Source of the DNA: a bacterium
GTDB lineage: Bacteria; Armatimonadota; Chthonomonadetes; Chthonomonadales; CAJBBX01
DNA length: 34,704 bases
Reading direction: 5' to 3'
Assembly (NCBI GenBank): GCA_009885735.1
Contig: VFKD01000707.1
Coordinates: forward strand, 1 to 34,704
The notes beneath the pieces are model-generated. The model was not told the DNA's origin. It did no database searches and worked only from the letters and a program-made list of their open reading frames with translations. Positions 24,061-31,274 of the stretch are shown here, one piece after another. How positions within the stretch are numbered: position 1 is the stretch's first letter; each line of letters starts with the position of its first letter. A program made the position numbers and the translations under genes.

Positions 24061-24300
24061 TTATAGCGATAGGTGGCGCGGAACCCACCCGGCACACTCC
24101 ACATCCGGAGGCCGGAGCGATTGGCGGTACTCTCGTCCGAGACGCATCGCTTCGTCGAATTCCGGGTTGTCTTTGAACCGCCCTGCAATCTTGCGCCACC
24201 ACGGCAGGTCATCCTCCCGAGGCTTTTCAAGGTCATGCTCAATGCGGTGAACTCGGCTCTCTAGTTCCGATAGCCGTTCTTCAACTCTGTCAACTGCCAT
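24061..24300 (-). CDS. Antitoxin-like small protein (first of tandem pair)
   Basis: A 79-residue protein with an N-terminal coiled coil (VEERLSELESRVHRIEHDLE), then PWWRKIAGRFKDNPEFDEAM and LGREYRQSLRPP. It is the longer copy of the tandem pair. ATG 24300 has GGAGGTGA seven bases upstream, almost the same leader as its paralogue. The usual toxin partner is missing; the next gene is the second antitoxin copy, 24 bp on. Confidence 0.65.
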   Translation of the reverse strand: MAVDRVEERLSELESRVHRIEHDLEKPREDDLPWWRKIAGRFKDNPEFDEAMRLGREYRQSLRPPDVECAGWVPRHLSL

Positions 24301-24351
24301 GTGCGTTCACCTCCAGTCTTCAGCAGGAACTGATCCGAAGCTACTCTTCGC

Positions 24352-24380
24352 ATTGTATCACAACGACGATTGCGTGGTAA
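24352..24380 (-). promoter_or_regulatory. Sigma-70 promoter of the tandem antitoxin-like genes
   Basis: On minus, -35 TTACCA (24375-24380) and -10 TACAAT (24352-24357) are spaced 17 bp apart. The predicted start is near 24345, giving a 45-nt leader to ATG 24300. Confidence 0.55.
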
Positions 24381-24466
24381 GAAAGTGAGCGTTGTGCGGT
24401 CGTTCGAGGTCCGCTGCGAAACTTGGTTCAATGGTCCTAGTCGGGGCCAGATGCGTGTTTCCCGCC

Positions 24467-25048
24467 CTAAACCCCCGCGTCGTCCCGCGCGCGGACGAGG
24501 AGATCTGCAACCTTCAGTTCCGCCGCCCACTCCGTGAGGTAATCGAAGTCAAGCGCGTCTGCTTGGACCTTGAGCACGCCTTGGGCGTCGGTCCACTGAC
24601 TGTTCGAGACCTCGTTCCCAAGTCGATACCAGCGCAGCTTGCTGAGGATGGTGTCTTCGGGGCTTGCCACGAAGATACCGAAGGTCTGTCCATCGTGATC
24701 CAGCGAGACCCAGATGCTACGTGAAAGCTGCAATTGCGACCAGAGATCGGGCTTTGCGACGAAGACATCGACCTTGCCCATCGTCTCTTTGGAGAGGACG
24801 TTGAAGCCGTCAATGCGCAATACAGCTTCCATCACACTCTCTGGATCGACATAGAAGTCCAAATCCATCGCGCGGCTAAGTGCAACTGCGTCCTGTCTTG
24901 TTAAGCGAGCAATACAATCTACATCCGCAGTTGCGCGATATACGCCGTGTACAGAGCTGGCTGTGGAGCCGACAATTGCGTACTTGATTCCCGTATCGCT
25001 GAACACCTTGGCAAGTAGACGAAGGACGCCGATCGGATCTGCCGTCAC
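24467..25048 (-). CDS. AbiEii-like nucleotidyltransferase
   Basis: A 193-residue protein of the nucleotidyltransferase fold. The active-site motif is VGSTASSVHG (26-35, Gly27-Ser28) followed by Asp42-x-Asp44 (TADVDCI). A downstream VASPEDTILSKLRWYRLG (about 127-144) is typical of AbiEii/DUF6036-type proteins. Relatives include toxin halves of abortive-infection systems that add nucleotides to tRNA. The GTG at 25048 follows the stop of the small partner by six bases. It probably acts in the cytoplasm on RNA or a small molecule; activity is unproven. Confidence 0.8.
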   Translation of the reverse strand: MTADPIGVLRLLAKVFSDTGIKYAIVGSTASSVHGVYRATADVDCIARLTRQDAVALSRAMDLDFYVDPESVMEAVLRIDGFNVLSKETMGKVDVFVAKPDLWSQLQLSRSIWVSLDHDGQTFGIFVASPEDTILSKLRWYRLGNEVSNSQWTDAQGVLKVQADALDFDYLTEWAAELKVADLLVRARDDAGV

Positions 25049-25054
25049 GTGTAG

Positions 25055-25300
25055 CTACCCACGAGGTCCAAGCCATCGATCAATCAGCGCAGACCCGCAT
25101 CGAATTTTCGCCAGTCGGCGAGCTAGCTCCGGCTCACTTTCGGAAGGATGGCGGTGGCGCAGTCCGGCCAACACGAGCATGTCTACTCGTAGGCACTCTC
25201 GGCGCATCCGCAGCAGCCGGTCTCCTGGGGACATGGTGCGGATTGCCTCGATGAGGGTGCGCTCCGTTCCGGGCGATGTGTCTTCTGAAAGCGTCTTCAT
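25055..25300 (-). CDS. Small partner of the nucleotidyltransferase (putative antitoxin)
   Basis: An 81-residue protein with MRRECLRVDMLVLAGLRHRH, then PSESEPELARRLAKIRCG. Short proteins with the AG-[LI]-RHRHP pattern followed by ELxRRLAxxR are commonly encoded just before AbiEii-like nucleotidyltransferases. The pairing and six-base gap here fit a two-gene toxin-antitoxin-like module. ATG 25300 is at the divergent edge with the lysA leader. Confidence 0.65.
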   Translation of the reverse strand: MKTLSEDTSPGTERTLIEAIRTMSPGDRLLRMRRECLRVDMLVLAGLRHRHPSESEPELARRLAKIRCGSALIDRWLGPRG

Positions 25301-25373
25301 ATCATCCCGATTCTACCGCAATCCAGCCTCACCATGCTTGCCCTTCGTACTCATCGTCTTGCGTCCAAGAGCA

Positions 25374-25403
25374 TTGACAGGCACTTCGGCTGTGGGCTAA
25401 ACT
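25374..25403 (+). promoter_or_regulatory. Sigma-70 promoter upstream of lysA
   Basis: TTGACA (25374-25379), 18-bp spacer, TAAACT (25398-25403). The start is expected near 25410, two bases before an in-frame ATG at 25412 and about 74 nt before the usual LysA start. Confidence 0.65.
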
Positions 25404-25413
25404 CACGAAGGAT

Positions 25414-25445
25414 GAGCCGGTCGCTGCGGCGACGCGGCTCTTTTT
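25414..25445 (+). terminator. Intrinsic terminator-like hairpin in the lysA leader
   Basis: GAGCCG (25414-25419) pairs with CGGCTC (25435-25440) and GTCGC (25420-25424) with GCGAC (25429-25433), with a single bulged G, followed directly by five T (25441-25445). No plus-strand gene lies upstream, so it acts on the lysA transcript itself. A competing hairpin uses GGCTC (25436-25440) with GAGCC (25467-25471) and GTCC (25447-25450) with GGAC (25460-25463). The two folds exclude each other, as in an attenuator. Confidence 0.55.
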
Positions 25446-25483
25446 GGTCCTCGCTGGCGGGACAAGGAGCCAAACCGGAATTG

Positions 25484-26845
25484 ATGTGGCTGGGTACACA
25501 ACGGGCAAACGCGGCGGGCAACCTGGAAATAGGCGGCTGCGACGTCACGCGCCTTGCCGCTGAGTTTGGAACTCCTCTCTACGTGGTGGACGAGGCTCTC
25601 ATTCGGTCGAACTGTCGAGAATTCTCTGCTGCATTCGCCGCAAGGTACCCCTCGGTGGTGGTATGCTATGCCGGCAAGGCGTTTCTGACGCTTGCCATGG
25701 CAAGAATCGTGGCGCAGGAGGGGCTCTCAATTGACGTTGCGTCGCTTGGCGAGCTCTACACGGCGGTACGCGCCGGCTTCCCGCGCAAACGCATCAACCT
25801 GCATGGCAACAACAAGAGCCGAGAAGAGCTTGAGATGGCCGTCTCAATAGGCATCGGTCATGTGATTGTGGACAACTTCCTCGAGATCGAGATGCTTCAG
25901 GCGGTTGTGCGCGAGCAGCACAAGTCGATGAACGTGCTGGTGCGCTGCACTCCTGGAGTGGATCCGCACACTCACAAGTTTATCAGCACTGGTCAGGCAG
26001 ATACAAAATTCGGCTTCAACATTAAGGATGGTTCGGCGATAGAGGCTGTGCGGCGCTTGTTGGCCTCAGACGGGGTGGTGTTCGATGGCCTGCACTGCCA
26101 TGTAGGCTCGCAGCTATTAGACACCCAGGCCCACGAAGGCGCGGTGGACGCGCTTGTCGGGCTTATGGCGGAGATCGAGCGCAGATTTGGGCAGTCCTGC
26201 AAGATGCTCAATATCGGCGGCGGCTTGGGAGTGCGGTACACGGAAGATCAGCGTCCTCCCTCATACGACGAGTTTGCGGAGGTGGTTACGAGCAGGCTGA
26301 AGTCCGCACTAGACCGCGCCGGCCTGAAGTATCCCACTCTGGCGCAGGAGCCTGGCCGCGCTCTGGTCGGCGAGGCGGGGACTACGCTCTATACGGTTGG
26401 CTCCATCAAGACAGTGCCTATTACCGAGGCTCCGGGGCACCGAACCTATGTGAGCGTGGACGGTGGAATGTCGGACAATCCGCGTCCGCAGCTGTACGAT
26501 GCGGTTTATCAGGTGATCGTGGCGAATAGGGCTACCGAGAAGCACGACCAGATTGTCTCGATCGCCGGAAAGCACTGCGAGACGGATGTGCTCATCTGGA
26601 ATGTGGCTGCGGCGGCCATGAAGACCGGAGATATCCTGGCCGTGCAGACCACGGGCGCCTATAATCATGGAATGGCCAGCAACTATAATCGGTTCCTACG
26701 GCCAGCCGTGGTGCTGGTGAACGACGGGGCTGCCGATCTCGTAGTAGAGCGAGAGACCCTGCGCGACCTGCTTCGCAAGGAGCGCGTGCCGCAGAGGCTC
26801 AGAGCCGGCGGCCAGAGGCGCTCTCGATCACTGTCCGCCAAGTAG
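25484..26845 (+). CDS. lysA: Diaminopimelate decarboxylase
   Basis: A 453-residue PLP enzyme making lysine from meso-diaminopimelate, the last step of lysine synthesis. The PLP lysine is Lys65 (VVCYAGKAF). Further marks are HCHVGSQ, NIGGGLGVRY, QEPGRALVG and the C-terminal KHCETDVL with the active-site Cys. I chose ATG 25484 because the family starts near LEIGGCDVTRLAAEFGTPLY. An in-frame ATG at 25412 (24 codons earlier), possibly leaderless, would add an Arg/Ser-rich extension. The leader holds a possible attenuator. It is followed 60 bp later by the M50-trpS-parB-panD genes. Confidence 0.95.
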   Translation: MWLGTQRANAAGNLEIGGCDVTRLAAEFGTPLYVVDEALIRSNCREFSAAFAARYPSVVVCYAGKAFLTLAMARIVAQEGLSIDVASLGELYTAVRAGFPRKRINLHGNNKSREELEMAVSIGIGHVIVDNFLEIEMLQAVVREQHKSMNVLVRCTPGVDPHTHKFISTGQADTKFGFNIKDGSAIEAVRRLLASDGVVFDGLHCHVGSQLLDTQAHEGAVDALVGLMAEIERRFGQSCKMLNIGGGLGVRYTEDQRPPSYDEFAEVVTSRLKSALDRAGLKYPTLAQEPGRALVGEAGTTLYTVGSIKTVPITEAPGHRTYVSVDGGMSDNPRPQLYDAVYQVIVANRATEKHDQIVSIAGKHCETDVLIWNVAAAAMKTGDILAVQTTGAYNHGMASNYNRFLRPAVVLVNDGAADLVVERETLRDLLRKERVPQRLRAGGQRRSRSLSAK

Positions 26846-26905
26846 ACCTGGGTACCAGGGCCGATTTAAGTCCGGCACGATGCCGGCAGAGAAGACCACA
26901 CAAGC

Positions 26906-27553
26906 ATGGGCGCTAACTTCGATCTGACCCACTTCATACTGCAGATGGCCGTTCTCGTCATTGCTATTACGATTCACGAGTTTGCTCACGCCATCACCGC
27001 GGATCGCCTAGGCGACCCCACTCCTAGAAGCCAAGGTCGCATCTCGCTCTTCCCCACGGACCATCTCGACCCCGTGGGTTCGATAATGATGGTGCTGTCG
27101 AGCCTAGTGGGATTCGGAATCGGTTGGGGCAAGCCGGTGATGACAAATCCGGGCAATTTCAAGAACCCGAGGCGGGATGGAGCGATTGTTGCGGTTGCGG
27201 GTCCCATCAGTAATCTCATCCAGGCCACCATCTTCGCGCTCATACTTAGAGCAACAATCAGCCAGGACTTGAGCCCGTCCGTTGCCTATTTCCTTCTCAT
27301 GGGCGTCTATATCAATCTGTCGCTCGCGTTCTTCAACTTGATTCCGATAGCGCCGCTTGATGGCTCATGGATAATGACCGCCATCCTCCCGTACCAGCAG
27401 GCGATGGCCTATCGAGCTTGGATGGGTCAGTACGGCATGCTCCTGTTCCTCGGCCTCATCCTATTCGAGAGACAGCTCCACATCATTAATAGCCTGATCG
27501 GGCCGCCGGTCACATATTGTGCGAGACTGCTGCTAGGTGGCCTGGGTGGCTAA
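26906..27553 (+). CDS. M50 site-2-type membrane metalloprotease
   Basis: A 215-residue multi-pass zinc protease. HEFAH (24-28) and NLIPIAPLDG (144-153, Asp152) supply the zinc ligands inside membrane segments. Hydrophobic stretches are near 10-30, 57-73, 92-116, 125-148 and 170-185. Compact members like this are common in bacteria and archaea and cut membrane proteins; the substrate is unknown. It has no PDZ domain. It is followed by trpS across a gap of 24 bp. Confidence 0.88.
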   Translation: MGANFDLTHFILQMAVLVIAITIHEFAHAITADRLGDPTPRSQGRISLFPTDHLDPVGSIMMVLSSLVGFGIGWGKPVMTNPGNFKNPRRDGAIVAVAGPISNLIQATIFALILRATISQDLSPSVAYFLLMGVYINLSLAFFNLIPIAPLDGSWIMTAILPYQQAMAYRAWMGQYGMLLFLGLILFERQLHIINSLIGPPVTYCARLLLGGLGG

Positions 27554-27577
27554 CCGGCCCTCAGCGTGGTTCAGGCA

Positions 27578-28573
27578 ATGAGCGGAAAGAGGCTTCTGAG
27601 CGGAATGCAGCCCACCGGCACGGGCGCGCTGCACATTGGCAATCTTGAAGGGGCGCTCCGCAACTGGGTGAGGCTGCAGTACGACTACGAGATGTTTTGC
27701 TGCGTGGTCGACTGGCATGCGCTCACGACGATGTTTGACCGGACTGAAGAGATTGGCCCAGCCGCAAGGCAAACGGCGGCGGATTACATCGCGGGTGGTC
27801 TTGACCCGCAGCGCTGCGCCATTTTTCTGCAGAGCCATGTGCCGCAGCACGCCGAGCTGCACCTGCTTCTGTCTATGGTGACACCAGTAGGCTGGCTGGA
27901 GCGGGTCCCAACCTACAAAGAGAAGCGCGAGAGCCTGAAGCTCAATGATGAGCAAGTCTCGTATGGGCTGCTGGGTTATCCCGTGCTGCAGACCGCGGAC
28001 ATTCTGCTCTACCGGGCTCACGCGGTCCCGGTCGGCAAGGACCAGGCCGCTCACCTCGAGATTTCACGCGAGATCGCTAGGCGGTTCAATCGATTGTATG
28101 GCGAAGTATTCCCAGAGCCCGCCGCAGTGATTGATGCCGCCACCGCGGTTATCCCAGGGCTGGATGGACGGAAGATGAGCAAGTCGTACGACAATGCCAT
28201 CTTTCTGTCGGATTCTGCCGACGTGGTGGCTGCCAAGGTCAACTCGGCCTTCACCACCGAGACCAAGCTGCGCAAGACCGACCCAGGAATTCCCGAGACG
28301 TGCGTGGTCTGCCAACTCCGCAAGGTCTATGATCCTGAAGGCTACCAGACGTCGTGGGAAGAGGACCGTCGGGGCGAACGCGGCTGTATGCAGAGCAAGC
28401 GCGAGCTGACGGAGATATTGAACGAAGCGCTAGAGCCCATTCGCCGCAGGCGCACCGAACTGCTTGCCGACCCGGCCCAACTTGAGGCGATCCTGAAGTT
28501 GGGCGCGCAGAAGGCAAGCGACGCTGCATCTGAAACCATGAAAGCCGTCCGTACCGCCATGAAGATGTATTGA
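27578..28573 (+). CDS. trpS: Tryptophanyl-tRNA synthetase
   Basis: A 331-residue class I synthetase charging tRNA-Trp. The HIGH motif is ALHIGNL (18-24) and KMSKS is at 199-203. Other marks are CVVDWHALTT, VPTYKEK and DILLYRA. I start at ATG 27578 (MSGKRLLSGMQPTG); a GTG four codons earlier is possible. The length is usual for the family. It sits between the M50 protease and a ParB-like gene on the same strand. Confidence 0.96.
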   Translation: MSGKRLLSGMQPTGTGALHIGNLEGALRNWVRLQYDYEMFCCVVDWHALTTMFDRTEEIGPAARQTAADYIAGGLDPQRCAIFLQSHVPQHAELHLLLSMVTPVGWLERVPTYKEKRESLKLNDEQVSYGLLGYPVLQTADILLYRAHAVPVGKDQAAHLEISREIARRFNRLYGEVFPEPAAVIDAATAVIPGLDGRKMSKSYDNAIFLSDSADVVAAKVNSAFTTETKLRKTDPGIPETCVVCQLRKVYDPEGYQTSWEEDRRGERGCMQSKRELTEILNEALEPIRRRRTELLADPAQLEAILKLGAQKASDAASETMKAVRTAMKMY

Positions 28574-28601
28574 CACTATCGCCAAAGGAACTGTCAAACT
28601 G

Positions 28602-29507
28602 ATGGAAGTTCAGCTTATTTCGCTAGACAACATAGTAGAGGACGAGAACCAGCCGCGCAAGCGCTACGATGCCGAGGCGCTAACGGGCCTTGCCGACAGC
28701 ATTCGCCAGCACGGCGTGCTGCAGCCCATCTCAGTTTTGGCCCTGCCGAGTGTCAACATGTTCCGCATCGTTACCGGAGAGCGCAGGTGGCGAGCCGCGA
28801 AGGAGGCCGGTCTCGAACAGATACCTTGCCTCGTGAGGGAGAATGCTCCCGACGACATTCTTACCGAGCAGCTCATCGAGAACGTTCAGCGCGAAGACCT
28901 TCAGCCGCTCGAGAAGGCGCGGGCCGTGGACGTCATCAAGGAGCGGCTCGGCGCCACAAATCGCGAGATTGGAGGCCGCCTGGGCGTCTCCGAGCGCACG
29001 GTGGGCTACCTGCTCGATCTGCTCGAGCTGCCGGCCGAAATTGGCGAACAGGTTGTTGCCAGCCCAAATAGGCCATCGGCCGGACAGGTAACCGAGAAGC
29101 ACGCCCGATTCCTGCGGCAGCTCAACGACTTGCCGGATGTGCAGTCCGCCGTTGTGGACAAGATTCGTGAAGACCGGCTGAATACCGACCATACCGGCCG
29201 CTTGGTGAAGGCGATACGCGAGAAGCCGGAGCGCGCGGACGAATACCTTGGCGCCTCAAGCGACGACCTGCGGGAGCTCTTTGGGACCGGTCCGACGGTC
29301 GCTGCGGTGGTGCAGTCCGCCCCCTCCGGCGTACCGTGCTCCTTTGCCGATCGCATCCTCGAATTCATCGGAACCCTGGACCACTTCCAGCCGATGCTTA
29401 TGTCTCCAGAGCAGGTTCGCCGGTCTGAGGAGGCGCTCACTTCGCTTCGAATGACCGTGGACGCGCTCCTTCGCGAGTGCCGGCTCGAGACCGGCGATCC
29501 TGTCTAG
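28602..29507 (+). CDS. ParB/Spo0J-like DNA-binding protein
   Basis: A 301-residue ParB-like protein. The N-terminal nuclease-like/CTPase ParB domain shows ENQPRKRYD, GERRWRAAKEAGLEQIPCLV (about 59-78) and ENVQREDLQPLEKA. A KorB-like helix-turn-helix follows (TNREIGGRLGVSERTVGYLL, about 119-138). The C-terminal ~100 residues do not look like the usual ParB dimer domain. No parA is next to it and no parS is visible, so it may be a stand-alone regulator or nucleoid protein. It is 28 bp after trpS and 11 bp before panD. Confidence 0.88.
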   Translation: MEVQLISLDNIVEDENQPRKRYDAEALTGLADSIRQHGVLQPISVLALPSVNMFRIVTGERRWRAAKEAGLEQIPCLVRENAPDDILTEQLIENVQREDLQPLEKARAVDVIKERLGATNREIGGRLGVSERTVGYLLDLLELPAEIGEQVVASPNRPSAGQVTEKHARFLRQLNDLPDVQSAVVDKIREDRLNTDHTGRLVKAIREKPERADEYLGASSDDLRELFGTGPTVAAVVQSAPSGVPCSFADRILEFIGTLDHFQPMLMSPEQVRRSEEALTSLRMTVDALLRECRLETGDPV

Positions 29508-29518
29508 GGGCGGCCACG

Positions 29519-29896
29519 ATGCGTCTCCGAAGCCTTCTAAAGAGCAAGATTCACCGGGCAACTGTTACGGAAGCAAACGTCGACTACATCGGCAGCATCA
29601 CTGTTGATGTGGAGCTGCTAGACCTCTCCGACATCATTCCCGGCGAGCTTGTACACGTCTGGAACGTGGGCAATGGCGAGCGGTTCGAGACCTACGCCCT
29701 TGCTGGCCCTCGCGGCTCGGGCGTGGTCTGTGTTAACGGCGCTGCGGCGCATCGCGTGGAGGTGGGGCACCACGTGATCATCACCGCATTCGTGCTCAGT
29801 GATGAGCCCATCAAGGCAAAGGCGATTATGGTGGATTCGACAAACCGCTTCACGCTCTATCTCTCGCCTCCTGGATATGAGGAGGTCATTACCTAG
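29519..29896 (+). CDS. panD: Aspartate 1-decarboxylase
   Basis: A 125-residue pyruvoyl-dependent enzyme making beta-alanine for pantothenate and CoA. It is translated as a proenzyme and self-cleaves between Gly25 and Ser26 (YIGSITVD), one residue later than in many homologues. MRLRSLLKSKIHRATVTEAN and VVCVNGAAAH are family marks. The start is ATG 29519. Its stop codon overlaps that of the convergent ceramidase-like gene in a CTAG. Confidence 0.96.
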   Translation: MRLRSLLKSKIHRATVTEANVDYIGSITVDVELLDLSDIIPGELVHVWNVGNGERFETYALAGPRGSGVVCVNGAAAHRVEVGHHVIITAFVLSDEPIKAKAIMVDSTNRFTLYLSPPGYEEVIT

Positions 29897-31203
29897 TCTG
29901 GGAGCGATGTAGGCGTGCGGTGATCGAGGCCGAGGAGTTCGCTGGTTGCTCTACGAATGATCTTCTCGCACTCCGGCGTCAGCCGATGTGCGTGATAGTA
30001 CCGGTGAGCGATGTCGACCTCATATCCGCCCTTCTCAAATGCTGCGGCTGTCGGCACGTATCCGTGGACACCATTGACGCAGCCGAGCGCGAGGCATGGC
30101 CTCGGCGTGAGGGTCGAGAGTTCGTTGCCATAGGATACAAACATTTCCGCTGGAAAGCCGACCAAGTCTGCTCCGCCCAATCCTAACCGCTGAATCTCAA
30201 ACTGGACCGGCGCCGCCTTCGCGGCCCGCTCCATCCGATAGTATCGCAACATGCCGTCCGCATGCTGCGCCTCGGCCTTGCCTTCCGCCGACCGTCTCAC
30301 CTTGCTCCAATGCGCCAGTTCCACTTCCGCTTGGGCTCTGCCCATGGGAACTGTCGGCAGGCTCACGACGGATGTTTCGGCACTCAGGGCGTTGTGACCA
30401 GCTAGTGGTTCGGCGGTTTCCGCCGCTGCCAGCACCGCTGCGGCCAGACTTTCCCCAGCAGTCTGGGAGTGCGCGAATTCGCCGCGCGGGAATGGGTTGA
30501 TATCCGCACAGCAACCCTGCAAGAAGAACGGCACCACTGTTCCGTTTGTCTCCGCGCGAATTCTTTCGCATGCCGCACCGCAGAAGTCTGCGGTCACCGC
30601 GAGATTGTCGCCGCCGAGCGTCGTGGGGTGGCAGGTATGTGAGAACAGGACGATGCGCAGTCGTCCGGCGCCGTCGCGCAGAGTGACTACGCGGACACTT
30701 TGGTCTACGGGTCCAGCCGGATTGTGACCGATGACGCAGTCCCCATTCGTGCGAATCTCTCGACGGTTGACGCCAAGCTGCAGTGGAGCGCGACCAGCGG
30801 AAATCGTTGCGGGCCAGACGTTGGAGCATGCCCGCCGCACCAGGTGCGCCATTGTGGCGACTAGGAACGCAATGTAGGCCGGATCGCGGGGGCCCATGGC
30901 GTTGAACTGCCGCGTGACCGGTCCTCCATGTGTGTGAGTACAACTCAACATAAGCGCGAGCGAGGGGATTGCGCTCTCGGCTCGCACTCGCCGGCGAATG
31001 AGCCGCACGAGGTCGAAATCCAGTCCAATGAGATCTGCAGCGACGATAGCGAGGTGAGTAACGCCGTCCGAGAGGACCAGAGCGCGCGCCTTGAGGCGGT
31101 CGTAGATAGAGGTGCATGGATTTGGCCGATAGGCGAACCCGCAGAGGTGAACACCCAATGGGGGAGTGATGTCGGCCTCTGCGGCTCCTGCCGTCAAGTT
31201 CAT
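29893..31203 (-). CDS. Neutral/alkaline non-lysosomal ceramidase-like hydrolase
   Basis: A 436-residue protein related to the ceramidase N-terminal domain (PF04734). Family marks are GAAEADITPPLG (6-17), zinc-site CTHTHGGP (88-95), NRRE (146-149) and SHTCHP (188-193). The C-terminal immunoglobulin-like domain of full ceramidases is absent, and no signal peptide is seen, so it is likely a cytoplasmic relative of unknown substrate. ATG 31203 has an AGGA site; an upstream GTG/ATG at 31233 is possible. It diverges from moaA over 71 bp. Confidence 0.85.
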   Translation of the reverse strand: MNLTAGAAEADITPPLGVHLCGFAYRPNPCTSIYDRLKARALVLSDGVTHLAIVAADLIGLDFDLVRLIRRRVRAESAIPSLALMLSCTHTHGGPVTRQFNAMGPRDPAYIAFLVATMAHLVRRACSNVWPATISAGRAPLQLGVNRREIRTNGDCVIGHNPAGPVDQSVRVVTLRDGAGRLRIVLFSHTCHPTTLGGDNLAVTADFCGAACERIRAETNGTVVPFFLQGCCADINPFPRGEFAHSQTAGESLAAAVLAAAETAEPLAGHNALSAETSVVSLPTVPMGRAQAEVELAHWSKVRRSAEGKAEAQHADGMLRYYRMERAAKAAPVQFEIQRLGLGGADLVGFPAEMFVSYGNELSTLTPRPCLALGCVNGVHGYVPTAAAFEKGGYEVDIAHRYYHAHRLTPECEKIIRRATSELLGLDHRTPTSLPD

Positions 31204-31240
31204 GAAAATCCTGCCTTCAGAGGAATTGGGCAACTTTCAT

Positions 31241-31269
31241 TTGACCCAGACCACATACTCGACTATACT
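31241..31269 (+). promoter_or_regulatory. Sigma-70 promoter of moaA, apparently leaderless
   Basis: TTGACC (31241-31246), 17-bp spacer, TATACT (31264-31269). The transcription start predicted about seven bases later coincides with ATG 31275, so the moaA mRNA would lack a leader. No ribosome site precedes the ATG. Confidence 0.7.
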
Positions 31270-31274
31270 AGGGC

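Noticed and set aside
25334-25411. lysA start at 25334
   Set aside because: It lies upstream of the predicted promoter, so it would not be transcribed from it, and it adds unrelated residues.
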